Shown here: one piece after another, positions 7,485 through 16,604 of the stretch | Layout of the letters: every line of letters begins with the position of its first letter | How positions within the stretch are numbered: the stretch's first letter is position 1 | Assembly: GCF_000024725.1 (NCBI RefSeq) | Contig: NC_013960.1 | Coordinates: 372,001 to 436,000 of the forward strand | DNA length: 64,000 nt | Direction: 5' to 3' | Source of the DNA: Nitrosococcus halophilus Nc 4 | GTDB taxonomy: Bacteria > Pseudomonadota > Gammaproteobacteria > Nitrosococcales > Nitrosococcaceae | Notes under the pieces: generated by a model | What the model was told of the DNA's origin: nothing | Seen by the model: the letters and a program-made list of their open reading frames with translations, nothing else | Database searches by the model: none | Made by a program: the position numbers and the translations under genes

Positions 7485-10400
7485 ATGGCTTTAACTACGC
7501 TTGATAGGGAAACTCCAGACGCTAATACCGCGGTTGACTCGTCCGGTGTCGTGACGATCTCGGTCGGCGAAGATCGCTATCGGATTAGTTTGCCGAATGC
7601 CGAAACCGATTATATCCAGAAGAGGATCAGCACGGAAAAAAAACCTTACGAACTGCAAATGCTGGAGGATATGCGGCAGCGGTTGGAAAAGGGCGATTTG
7701 GTGTTGGATGTCGGAGCACACGTTGGAAACCATACCCTTTATCTTGCGGCAGTTGTGGGCTGCAAGGTGATTGCCTTTGAACCCAATCAGTCCTTAGCTG
7801 GGGCCTTGCTTTCAAGCATTGAGATAAATGGTTTAGTTGATAGCGTTTCGGTTCGGGTTGTCGGGCTCGGCAAGGCCAATACCCAGGGCCATTTCTTGAA
7901 GGAGATGCCCGACAATTTAGGGGGGCAAAGCATCGAACTTGGTTCAGGAAACATCCAGATCATCCCCCTTGACAGCGTGCCCGTTGAGATGCCCGTCAAG
8001 GCGCTTAAGATTGATGTTGAGGGGATGGAGTTGCTCGTTCTTCAGGGCGGTGAGACCTTACTTCGCAAGGATCGCCCCTTGCTCTATGTTGAGTGCCAAA
8101 CCGAAAACAGTTTCCGAGCCGTTGCCAACTGGCTCGATACGCTCGACTACGGCTATTGGGATACGTTCAATGCGACGCCGACGCATTTGTTCTTGCCCAA
8201 TGAAGCAGTGGATTTGCAACACAGGATTTCCCGTTTGCAGTTCAAGCAGGTGCTTGACACGTACCAGGCTGAACAGAAGTTGGTGGCGTTGCGAAAAAAG
8301 CTGGAGGATGCAAATCATAAGTATCGTGACGCCAACGAAAGAATGGCGTTAATAAAAGGAGAATTGAGAGCAAAAGCCAGCGAACTCGAATCGGTGAAGG
8401 GAATGCTTACCCAAGCCAATGAGAAGTATCGCGAGGTCACCGGTCAGCAAGTCCCCTTATTGAAGCAAAAGCTATCGCAGTTACAGTCTGAGTTGGACCA
8501 AGCAACCCAAGCCCTTCATCAAGAGCAGACTCAGCGCAAGGAGGAAGTAACCCATTACCGTGGAGAGTTGGCGGCGAAAGCCCGCGAGCTTGAAGCGGTG
8601 GAGGGAATGCTTACCCAAGCCAATGAAAAGTATCTCGAGGTCACTGGTCGGCAAGTCCCCTTATTGAAGCAAAAGCTATCGCAGTTACAGTCCGAGCTGG
8701 ACCAAGCAACCCAAGCCCTTCATCAAGAGCAGACTCAGCGCAAGGAGGAAGTAACCCATTACCGTGGAGAGTTGGCGGCGAAAGCCAGTGAGCTTGAAGC
8801 GGTGAAGAGGAGGCTTACACAAGCTGATGAGAAGTACTGCGAAGCAGACGATCAAATCCCTTTGCTGAAACAAAAGCTGTCCGCCGCCACCGAGCTTAAT
8901 CGCCAGCAGCAACGCGATTTCCTGAGACTGTCGCGGCAAGTCAACGATCTTCGTTTGCAGAAGGAAAAACTTGAGAGTCGTCTCACTGCGCTCAATAATA
9001 CTGTGAGCTTTCAGCTTGGCTCGTCACTCGTCTCTGCTGTGAGATCATGGCAAGGCTTGGCTAGATTGCCTGTTTCCTTATGGCGTGTTGGCCGTCAAGG
9101 TATCAAGTTCTTGCGGGCGCAACGTCAAAGAAAAAGAAATAATCGACCTTCGGGCAGTGGCGGTTTGGCGACGCCAGCCAAAAAACTTGAAAAGCTACCC
9201 GTCAGATCGACACGCCAGCATGCCGTCGATCGGTTCGAGCCGTCCCGGACTATCCCCTCACTGACGGAAGTGCAGCAGCTTAATAAAGCCAAGCCGCTTA
9301 AAATCGCCAGCATCATGGACGATTTTACCTTCAACTCCTTTAATCCAGAATGCGAATTGCATCAACTTACCCCTGCCCACTGGCAGGCCGAGCTTGTTGC
9401 CTGTCAACCTGAACTCCTCTTCATCGAATCCGCTTGGCGCGGCAAGGACAAACTTTGGGGTAGCAAGGTCGGGCACAAGAGCGAGGAAGTACAAGGTATT
9501 GTCGCTTGGTGCCGTGAGCACCACATCCCCACCGTATTCTGGAACAAGGAAGATCCCGTCCATTTCGAGACCTTTTTGAATACCGCCAAGCTGTTCGATT
9601 TTGTCTTCACCACCGATATCGATTGCATTCATCGCTATAAGGCGGCGCTGGGCCATGAACGAGTCTATCTGCTGCCCTTTGCTTGCCAGCCGGCCATTCA
9701 CAATCCCATTGAGACCTATGAGCGCAAGGACGCCTTCTGCTTTGCCGGCGCCTATTATGCCCGCTACCCTGAGCGGACGCGGGATCTGGAAAGTTTCATT
9801 GTCGAGTTGCCTGATTTCCGTCCGGTGGAAATCTACGACCGCAACTACGGTATGAACGACCCTCGCTACCAGTTCCCGGCCGCCTACCAGCCCTACATTG
9901 TCGGCACTCTGCCATTCGAGGAAATCGACAAGGCCTATAAGGGTTACCGCTATGCCATTAACTTGAACTCCATCAAACAGTCTCAAACGATGTTTGCAAG
10001 GCGGGTGTTCGAGTTGCTGGCCTGCAACACGCTCACGGTCAGCAACTTTTCCCGTGGCCTGCGTCTGCTGTTCAATGATCTGATCATTACCACCGACAGC
10101 GGTGGGGAGATGGTGCGCCGCCTGCATCAGCTTGCGGACGACAGGACCCATAGGGATCGCCTGTGCCTGGCCGAGCTGCGGAAAGTCATGTTGGAGCATA
10201 CCTATGGCGAGCGGATGGCCTATGTGCTGAGTAAGGTCACGGGCCGGCGCATCACCGACCCCTTGCCCGGCGTTACCGTGATTGCTCCGGCAAACAGTCC
10301 GGACGATGTGGAACGCCTGCTCGCCCATTTCCAGCGCCAGCAGGGGGTAGAGTCCTCGTTAACGCTGGTTTTGGGGAGCACCCTAGAACGGGCGCGGGTG

Positions 10401-12515
10401 GAAACCATGCTCCCCGGAAGCGATGAGCGAATCCGGCTTCTCGATGAAGCGGCGCTTGAGGGCAAAACCCTGGCCGACCTGGCGCAAGGGGCAGACTGGA
10501 TCACCGGCATGTTGCCCCAGGACTACTACGGCCCCCACTATTTGCTCGATATGGTGCTGGCTACCCGTTATAGCCAGGCGGCAGTCATTGGCAAGGCTGC
10601 ATACCATGGGCTGCACGACGGCCAGATCACCCTGAATCAGGCGGAACAGGCCTACCGGCCAGCCAAAGTCCTCAAAGCCCGCAGCGCGGCCCTCTCAGTG
10701 GAAGCCGCCGGGCAAATCAAGGCGCAAGACTGGTTGGCCGGGCTGGAGCAATGGGAATATACCCTACCCAACCAACTCGCCATTGACGCCTTCAACTATT
10801 GCCAGGAGGGGGGAGCAGAGCAGCACGCCAGTACCGTTACCCGCACTGTCGATGATCTGCCTCTTAACACCGGCATCCCCATCCAGCAACTGTTAGCACG
10901 CGCCGAAGCTATTGCTCCCTTGGCCGATCAGGAGGCGGATGCCCCGGTATTGGAGGCCCAGCAACTGGCGGAGCATTTCGGCAAACAACATGTCCACGGC
11001 ATCAAAACGGAATTAGACGAGCAGGGCTGGAAAATCACCTCCACCCTGGCCGATGGCAAGCATGAATATCTTTATGCCCCTATCGATTTTATCCCAAGTG
11101 AACTCAGCGCCGGCGCAAATAAAGACGAACTCCGTTTCTACCTGGAAATGGCCCCCGGCTTGAATCTGGGCCTGGTCATGCTGTTTCTGGATACTGAAAA
11201 GCAGCGCATCAGCTATGTGATCAATCCCCCCAATCGCAATCATGTGGTGGACATCCCCCAGGAAACCGCCTACATCCGTTTGGGACTGCGGGTGTACGCA
11301 GGCGGGACGGCTTACCTCAAACAACTCCTGTTGGGTCACCGCGACCTGGAACCTGCCGAATTGCTGGGTCGGTCCGATATCCTGCTACTGACCAACCACT
11401 ACCCCCGCTATGATGATCTCTACCGCAACGGTTTTGTGCATAGTCGGGTGCGGGCCTATCAGGAGCACGGCGTTCCCGTAGATGTCTTCCGCCTGCGCAA
11501 AGGTGAAACGATCTCCTACCATGAGTTCCAGAATGTGGATGTCACGACCGGCTCCCAAGAAGCCCTGCACCGCCTGTTGGCAACAGGCCGTTATAAACAA
11601 GTGTTGGTTCATTTCCTCGACCACGACATGTGGGAAGTGCTTCAAGATTATGTGGAGCGGATCAAGATTATCGTTTGGGTGCATGGGGCGGAGATTCACC
11701 CTTGGTATCGCCGCAAGTTCAACCTGGAAACAGATGAACAGATGGAGCGTGCCAAACTTCAGAGCGAAAAGCGCATGGCCTTCTGGAAAGAGATCCTCAA
11801 TCCCATGCCAGCCAACCTGCGGTTGGTATTTGTCTCCCGCCATTTTGCTGAGGAGGTCATGGAAGATTTAGGCTTCCGCCTACCAGAATCTCAGTATCAG
11901 ATTATTCACAACCCTATCAATACCGAGTTGTTTACTTACCAAGAAAAAGACCCAGAACAGCGCAATAAAATTCTGTCTATACGCCCCTATGCCTCCAAAC
12001 AGTATGCTAATGAACTAAGCGTTGCGGCCATTCTGACTTTGGCCAAGAAGCCCTTTTTTGACGAGCTAGAATTTCGGCTGATTGGTGATGGCAAGCTTTT
12101 CGAGGAAACCTTGGCGCCCTTACAGGACATGAAAAATGTGGTAGTCGAGCGATGTTTCCTGACACAGCTTGAAATTGCCCAACTTCATAAGGAATATGGC
12201 CTGTTTCTCTGCCCAACTCGTTGGGACAGCCAGGGTGTATCCCGAGATGAAGCCATGTCCTCTGGACTAGTGCCGGTTACTAATCGCATTGCCGCCATCC
12301 CGGAATTTGTCGATGACGACTGCGGCATCCTTGCCGCGCCAGAGATTGCTGAGGAAATAGCCGCAGGGATTGAAGCGCTGATCAACAACCCAGAACGATT
12401 TACCGCCATGTCGAGAAATTCGGCAGAACGGGTACGTGCGCAAACTGCGCAGGACAAGATCATCCATCAAGAGCTTGAACTGATTCGCAGTGATGTAGTA
12501 CGGATATTAGAATAG
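7485..12515 (+). CDS. Giant multidomain FkbM methyltransferase / coiled-coil / glycosyltransferase protein
   Basis: The protein has 1676 aa. An FkbM-type methyltransferase sits at about 60-215 (VLDVGAHVGNHTLYLA, ALKIDVEGMELLVLQGG). A long coiled coil at about 262-505 includes 68-residue tandem repeats. A CgeB/DUF3880-like GT-B region covers about 603-915 (SIMDDFTFNSFNPE, VFTTDIDCIHRYKAALG, YLLPFACQP, FARRVFELLACNTLTVSNFSRG). A weaker GT2-like segment lies at about 927-1105 and a beta-rich linker at about 1162-1283. A complete GT4 domain ends the protein at about 1302-1672 (VWVHGAEIHPW, HNPINTELF, PTRWDSQGVSRDEAMSSG). ATG 7485 is chosen for its GGGGGAA site; a GTG at 7461 is in frame. It probably extends and methyl-caps a glycan chain, the coiled coil acting as spacer or oligomeriser. 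Confidence 0.8.
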   Translation: MALTTLDRETPDANTAVDSSGVVTISVGEDRYRISLPNAETDYIQKRISTEKKPYELQMLEDMRQRLEKGDLVLDVGAHVGNHTLYLAAVVGCKVIAFEPNQSLAGALLSSIEINGLVDSVSVRVVGLGKANTQGHFLKEMPDNLGGQSIELGSGNIQIIPLDSVPVEMPVKALKIDVEGMELLVLQGGETLLRKDRPLLYVECQTENSFRAVANWLDTLDYGYWDTFNATPTHLFLPNEAVDLQHRISRLQFKQVLDTYQAEQKLVALRKKLEDANHKYRDANERMALIKGELRAKASELESVKGMLTQANEKYREVTGQQVPLLKQKLSQLQSELDQATQALHQEQTQRKEEVTHYRGELAAKARELEAVEGMLTQANEKYLEVTGRQVPLLKQKLSQLQSELDQATQALHQEQTQRKEEVTHYRGELAAKASELEAVKRRLTQADEKYCEADDQIPLLKQKLSAATELNRQQQRDFLRLSRQVNDLRLQKEKLESRLTALNNTVSFQLGSSLVSAVRSWQGLARLPVSLWRVGRQGIKFLRAQRQRKRNNRPSGSGGLATPAKKLEKLPVRSTRQHAVDRFEPSRTIPSLTEVQQLNKAKPLKIASIMDDFTFNSFNPECELHQLTPAHWQAELVACQPELLFIESAWRGKDKLWGSKVGHKSEEVQGIVAWCREHHIPTVFWNKEDPVHFETFLNTAKLFDFVFTTDIDCIHRYKAALGHERVYLLPFACQPAIHNPIETYERKDAFCFAGAYYARYPERTRDLESFIVELPDFRPVEIYDRNYGMNDPRYQFPAAYQPYIVGTLPFEEIDKAYKGYRYAINLNSIKQSQTMFARRVFELLACNTLTVSNFSRGLRLLFNDLIITTDSGGEMVRRLHQLADDRTHRDRLCLAELRKVMLEHTYGERMAYVLSKVTGRRITDPLPGVTVIAPANSPDDVERLLAHFQRQQGVESSLTLVLGSTLERARVETMLPGSDERIRLLDEAALEGKTLADLAQGADWITGMLPQDYYGPHYLLDMVLATRYSQAAVIGKAAYHGLHDGQITLNQAEQAYRPAKVLKARSAALSVEAAGQIKAQDWLAGLEQWEYTLPNQLAIDAFNYCQEGGAEQHASTVTRTVDDLPLNTGIPIQQLLARAEAIAPLADQEADAPVLEAQQLAEHFGKQHVHGIKTELDEQGWKITSTLADGKHEYLYAPIDFIPSELSAGANKDELRFYLEMAPGLNLGLVMLFLDTEKQRISYVINPPNRNHVVDIPQETAYIRLGLRVYAGGTAYLKQLLLGHRDLEPAELLGRSDILLLTNHYPRYDDLYRNGFVHSRVRAYQEHGVPVDVFRLRKGETISYHEFQNVDVTTGSQEALHRLLATGRYKQVLVHFLDHDMWEVLQDYVERIKIIVWVHGAEIHPWYRRKFNLETDEQMERAKLQSEKRMAFWKEILNPMPANLRLVFVSRHFAEEVMEDLGFRLPESQYQIIHNPINTELFTYQEKDPEQRNKILSIRPYASKQYANELSVAAILTLAKKPFFDELEFRLIGDGKLFEETLAPLQDMKNVVVERCFLTQLEIAQLHKEYGLFLCPTRWDSQGVSRDEAMSSGLVPVTNRIAAIPEFVDDDCGILAAPEIAEEIAAGIEALINNPERFTAMSRNSAERVRAQTAQDKIIHQELELIRSDVVRILE
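8370..8880 (+). repeat. 204-bp tandem repeats inside the coiled coil
   Basis: Two almost identical units and a third, more diverged partial unit have a 204-bp (68-codon) period. The marker GCTTAC occurs at 8405, 8609 and 8813. The units differ by only a few bases across 8405-8808, so this is a recent in-frame duplication that lengthens the coiled coil by about 68 residues per unit. Copy number could vary between strains. Confidence 0.9.
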
Positions 12516-12615
12516 GGATCTAATATTCTCAACTGAAGCAGTGTTGAGTGCGGAGTTATTTACATACTCGTATGAATATTAAACAAAATGTTTTCAATAG
12601 TGAGGCCTTAATCTG

Positions 12616-13425
12616 ATGGATGAAAATATTCAGAATCAAAAGTACGCCCCTAGTGTGCAATATGATGGATTTAATTATGTATTGTCAGATGAATTTCAGA
12701 AAAACTCTAAAATTGAAACTGAAAATTGGGATAAGGAGTGGATGCGATACTTTTCCTTAGGAAAAGATTACTCATTTTATTATTATGACATGGATACTAA
12801 TAATTATGCTTTATCCGTTTCTCCATCAAAAATATCGGAATTTTCTCCTGAGCAGACATATCACGCTAAATTTTTCAGAGAAATTAAGGGCCGTGTTTGG
12901 GCATATGGTTCAGATCTAGTAGATAGAGACATTCTTGAGATGGGTTGTGGACCTGGGATCTTTGGTAGAATTTCTGGGAGGTTTGCCAAGAGCTATACTG
13001 GAATTGATATTTCACTTTTTGCGTTGTATATTGCCCGTCTAACATCACCGAAAAAAAAATGTAATTACCACCATCTTTATGATCCATCGTCTATCAAACA
13101 TTTGTCTAAAAGGTTTGATACTTCTTTTGGGAGGAACTTTTTTATTCATCATAATTATAATGACTCTCTATGGATTCTTCGGTTCCTCCGTGATTTAACA
13201 AAATCAGGTGGTGTGATAATCGCGGATTTTCATTGTGAACCTGCTTTGGTGGATGGCCATCGCCGGGTTATGGCAGCTGATTCCCTTCGGAAGAATTATC
13301 CTAGTGCGTTATTCAACTTTATGGATAATGATATTGATAAAATAAGTCAAGAAGCGCATCTTACGTTAGAGGCAATCGACTATGTCCCTGAAGAAGCCTG
13401 CCGCTTTGCTCGGTTAAGAGTATAG
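12616..13425 (+). CDS. SAM-dependent methyltransferase in AT-rich DNA
   Basis: This 269-aa protein has a methyltransferase core at about 115-215. Motif I is DILEMGCGPGIFGRISG, followed by YTGIDISLFALYIARL, then the strand-loop NYNDSLWILRFLRDLTKSGGVIIADFH. The first 100 residues are aromatic and match nothing I know. The substrate cannot be told; position next to the glycan block suggests a sugar or lipid-linked saccharide. Base composition drops sharply to AT-rich here compared with the genes on the left, and it stays so to about 14.7 kb, which points to separate acquisition. The start is ATG 12616 behind GTGAGG. Confidence 0.72.
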   Translation: MDENIQNQKYAPSVQYDGFNYVLSDEFQKNSKIETENWDKEWMRYFSLGKDYSFYYYDMDTNNYALSVSPSKISEFSPEQTYHAKFFREIKGRVWAYGSDLVDRDILEMGCGPGIFGRISGRFAKSYTGIDISLFALYIARLTSPKKKCNYHHLYDPSSIKHLSKRFDTSFGRNFFIHHNYNDSLWILRFLRDLTKSGGVIIADFHCEPALVDGHRRVMAADSLRKNYPSALFNFMDNDIDKISQEAHLTLEAIDYVPEEACRFARLRV

Positions 13426-13589
13426 ATTAAAGGTATCATATTATTAGCCTCCCACATATTTAGAGAGCAGCACAAATTATATGCTGAACAAATACCATAG
13501 AATTACTACGACTCAAGACTTACAAAATATCACTACTACCCCACTAAGGATTAACAAAAAAGGCCTGAAAACCGACTTGTTTTGATACA

Positions 13590-13805
13590 ATGAATTCACG
13601 ACAATTCATTGAAGAAAAAGAAGGAGTTCAGGTCTTGGCACATCATAATACCGTATTTTTTCAGTTACTCAAACTGATCCGGAGACATGAATTTGAGACT
13701 CTGGCAAATCAGCACCACGAGGGCTGGAAACTACGCAAGATGACCCGTTGGCCACAATTTGTTTCATTACTAACAGCATGGCTGTTAGGACGCACTACCC
13801 CCTAA
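13590..13805 (+). pseudogene. IS4-family transposase N-terminal stub (DUF4372 type)
   Basis: The reading frame contains LAHHNTVFFQLLKLIRRHEFETLANQHHEGWKLRKMTRWPQFVSLLTAWLLG. This is the DUF4372 N-terminal domain found on one group of IS4-family transposases; full proteins are several hundred residues. The catalytic DDE part is absent and the frame ends after 71 codons where it meets the next gene. A -10-like GATACAAT just upstream (about 13581) probably belonged to the element. The IS body was deleted, leaving only its left end. Confidence 0.75.
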
Positions 13806-14689
13806 AAGTAAAAATTTGACTCCTGAACATAGCCTGAAATATATTTTTTAAACAATATCTTATTGTCTTTGCTATAAATTTTTTTTATATTATCTCGTTC
13901 CTCAGGTAAAAAAAGGATCGGCTTTTCATGAGTTCTGGTTGAAAAGTTTTCTTGGAGAAATTTTCGTAAAATTTTTTGTTCTTTTCTGTTTAACCTAGGG
14001 TAAAAATTAACAGCCATATCTACAGCAATTCCTGAGAAACTCCGATTCTGACCTTCTGTATCATAATTCGATATATCGATATTTTTATCAGTCAATAAAG
14101 ATATGAAATTTTGCAGATATTCTTTTGACCCATGCTGAATTGACTCATAGGGTATGCAATTAACATTTTCTCTTCCAAAATTAGAAGCAATAGCGTCTAA
14201 AACTTTTGTCCAAGAGAAACCGTTAAGATTTATCCGAGATAAATATTTATCAAATGAAACAATATTCCCGGTGTGAATTTTCTGCAAGTACCAGGACTCA
14301 ATATAATCGACTTGATTACGAACATATATTATAACCTTGGTGTTCATTCCTTCTGCCACCCAACTCAAATAGCGGGAAATAGCACCAACATTATTAAAAA
14401 ACATCGCCGTAAAAAAGTCTTCATTATGAAAAAGATACTTCGAATAGTTACCTGCATCCATAAAAGATAAAAAAGAATCTCTTCCTTTATTCCATTCAGA
14501 ATTCTGAACTTCTTGATACGAGGATAGTTTACTTATTACATTAAAGAAATCACTGTTTATTATAACTTCCCTGTCATAGCTTTTTATATCACATTTAGCC
14601 TCTAGAAAATTTTCATTTTTCCGTAAAAATTTTCTAATCATTGAAGAAGCAGTTTTATGAGCTCCACAATAGAATACCACCTCACGCAT
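13802..14689 (-). CDS. Sulfotransferase-like protein
   Basis: This 295-aa protein starts VVFYCGAHKTASSMIRKFLRKN, a loop like the 5'-phosphosulfate-binding P-loop of sulfotransferases. A second typical element is YVRNQVDYIESWYLQ (the R-x-P-x3-x-S-x-Y type 3'-phosphate region) near residues 120-135. It would move sulfate from PAPS to a glycan in the cytoplasm, but without the classic full motif it is called sulfotransferase-like only. The gene is AT-rich and stands opposite to its neighbours. Its stop lies directly at the broken end of the IS4 stub, so the last codons may have been altered by that deletion. Confidence 0.6.
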   Translation of the reverse strand: MREVVFYCGAHKTASSMIRKFLRKNENFLEAKCDIKSYDREVIINSDFFNVISKLSSYQEVQNSEWNKGRDSFLSFMDAGNYSKYLFHNEDFFTAMFFNNVGAISRYLSWVAEGMNTKVIIYVRNQVDYIESWYLQKIHTGNIVSFDKYLSRINLNGFSWTKVLDAIASNFGRENVNCIPYESIQHGSKEYLQNFISLLTDKNIDISNYDTEGQNRSFSGIAVDMAVNFYPRLNRKEQKILRKFLQENFSTRTHEKPILFLPEERDNIKKIYSKDNKILFKKYISGYVQESNFYF

Positions 14690-14740
14690 AAATATGCTCC
14701 ACGTTATTCACTGTAATTAATATCCTATTTAATGAAAAAT

Positions 14741-15680
14741 GGGGTCAGGTATTGCATTACGAATCGCGAATGCTGTACTGGATCCTCCTGTATTTTCTGA
14801 GTGTCATTACTAACCACGCTCACGGCCTCCTGTCCTTGTTTTGAGTAGCAAAGTATCTTCGAGAAAATACTTAGAACATCCGACGAAGAAAGAGTAAAAT
14901 TCATTGTGATGCTCTAATTTTTATAGGCTGGAGGTGATTTTTAGCTCAGCCTTGTTAAGCTCGTGTCGGATAGCTAACTGACTGATTTGAAAAGTGCTGG
15001 GGGAGGTCGTCAAATCTCGACTAAAGTACGTGGGAGGTTCCCGCTTGCGCGTTTCTATCGGTGTTGGGGTCTCCCGCATTATAATGGCCGATGTTCTGGG
15101 GCTGATCCGGTTTCGACAGCTATGGCATTTCTCGAATAAAATACGGCTGTATGTCATTGGCGCTATCCTAAATGGAAAAAACAAAATCTCTTAATAAAAG
15201 AATCAGTGAGATTTTACGGGTTTTGCCACCCCCTCGAGCGGCATGGTTAGCGGAACTTGGCCATATCCTTTATCCACTGCCGTTGCTCAAAAAAGGTTGC
15301 TATGGGCTCTCCAATGTCGCCATGTTGAGAGATCGCCTTGCGGATATGGCGGGATTTCTTAATGCCGATAATAGCAATGAGGCTCGAACCTTCAAATTGT
15401 CCCGGAAACCTTACAATGGAAAGGTTTTGTATGCACTCCATTCTTGCGGGCCATTCGACCCCTCAGGCTATCCGTGGGATTTGGCGCAACATGCCGAGCG
15501 CTTGAAAGTTTCTGAAGTCCACTATCAGGGCCTATGGTTTCACCTGTCGCTGGAATCGCCAGTTGCCATCCCGAAAGCTATTATATTAAGGTCTATGGTG
15601 AAAGACTACAGGCCTTGGCAGTGGAGAACGACGTCTCCATTATTCATGCCGCATTCAACTACCTTAACGGTTGGGCAGCG
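14741..15680 (+). repeat. Direct repeat copy A (pairs with 29326-30826)
   Basis: From the GGGGTCAGGT at 14741 onward, this sequence runs parallel to the DNA from 29326, at an estimated 85-90 percent identity by eye. It covers about 430 bp of non-coding leader and the 5' half of a glycosyltransferase gene. Copy B carries an extra element of about 450 bp (29524-29976) and a 78-bp segment that copy A lacks. The two copies have the same orientation and enclose the pse locus. Confidence 0.85.
15172..15680 (+). pseudogene. Broken 5' half of a GT4 glycosyltransferase (second copy of 30176-31738)
   Basis: Translation gives RISEILRVLPPPRAAWLAEL and KVLYALHSCGPFDPSGYP, matching the N-terminal third of the intact protein at 30176-31738. 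A 78-bp in-frame piece is missing exactly between two copies of CAGGCTAT. About 8 bp are then lost near 15555-15565, which shifts the frame. The homology stops around 15680, where pseI-like DNA begins. No functional glycosyltransferase can be made. Confidence 0.88.
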
Positions 15681-15683
15681 GTT

Positions 15684-15900
15684 GTGGGGGCAACGGTCAT
15701 TGAAAAACATTTCACCTTGCGGCGTGCCGACGGTGGTGTCGACAGCGCCTTTTCTCTGGAGCCCGAAGAGACGGCGGCGCTGGTGACTGAAACCGAGCAT
15801 GGTTGGCAGGCGCTAGGCGAGGTGCGTTACGGGCCGACGGAGGCTGAGACGGCATCTACGGGATTCCGTCGTTCGCTGTACATCGCCGCAGATCTCCAGG
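15684..15900 (+). pseudogene. Internal fragment of pseI (matches 25685-25898)
   Basis: About 215 bp encode VIEKHFTLRRADGGVDSAFS and the following residues, nearly identical to the segment of pseI around residues 236-303. The flanking parts of pseI are absent. It joins directly to the glycosyltransferase remnant on the left and to a transposase tail on the right. An open frame crosses part of the joints, but the product would be a meaningless chimera. Confidence 0.9.
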
Positions 15901-15901
15901 T

Positions 15902-16156
15902 TACCGCAGCCAGGTTCATAAGAAAGGTTATCGCAACCGGTCGCTCAACAAGCGAGCGCAAGAAAGCAACCATAGAAAATCGCGAATACGTGCCCGCATT
16001 GAGCATCTCTTTGGGTCGATAGAAAAGGAGATGGGGGGCCTATTCATCCGAGTGATCGGCCTGGCACGGGGCGAAACCAAGATCGGATTGATGAACCTCG
16101 TCTACAACCTCAAGCGTTGTGCCAGCCTTTGCAGGAGATGTCTGTCCGCTGCATGA
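15902..16156 (+). pseudogene. IS5-family transposase C-terminal remnant
   Basis: In the frame that reads VHKKGYRNRSLNKRAQ, then IRARIEHLFGSIEKEMGG and IGLMNLVYNLKRCASL, with a stop at 16154-16156, this is the C-terminal end of an IS5-group DDE transposase. The RxxIEHLFG stretch carries the usual last catalytic Glu. Nothing of the N-terminal two thirds is present. The short palindromic sequence after it (16160-16190) may be the old right end of the element. Confidence 0.8.
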
Positions 16157-16604
16157 GAAATTTGGGCAATAGGCCCTCAGAATAAGGGATAACATATTAA
16201 AATGGAAACACAAAATAACCTTCAAACACAACATCGAGTAGTGAAATCGCTATTCAAGTCACATAAAAAATAAGCAGAGTTGATGTCGGTCATTTTGGGG
16301 TATTTTTAGAGGTGCCTATAAAGAGTCCGCTAAACACTGATAGTCGCATATAGAGCAAGGTAAGGGGGTATCTCTTGCAACCCAACAATCTCATTGAGTT
16401 TCCGACTCAGGATGCCGCTATAGTCGGCGGTGTAATCGATGCCTGGGTAGGTAGGAAATTGCAGCAAAGCGCGAAGGCGCGAAGCTTCTTTGAGTTCTTC
16501 TCGTTCCCGGGCCGTGCTGAAAATTGATTGGAGAACTTGCTCGCTTCCGGTTCCATAAATGGTCTCAGACATCATCAACAGAACCCGTTATAAAGAGTTC
16601 AATA
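16157..16604 (+). other. Intergenic stretch with no secure gene
   Basis: It is AT-rich at first (16190-16330). A small complement-strand frame at 16330-16578 (82 aa, ending in IPPYLALYATISV) has no recognised family and could be the tail of a lost gene. No clear promoter was identified for the TPR gene that starts at 16605. Confidence 0.4.

Noticed and set aside
8370-8880. CRISPR-like array
   Set aside because: The units are 204 bp, directly adjacent and in frame with a coiled coil; there are no short repeats with unique spacers.
9258-10328. 356-codon complement frame inside the giant protein gene
   Set aside because: The forward frame shows CgeB-like glycosyltransferase motifs through the same bases; the complement shows none.
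15172-16022. Open frames across the graveyard as functional fusion genes
   Set aside because: They are out of frame with the parent proteins after the deletions and join unrelated fragments.
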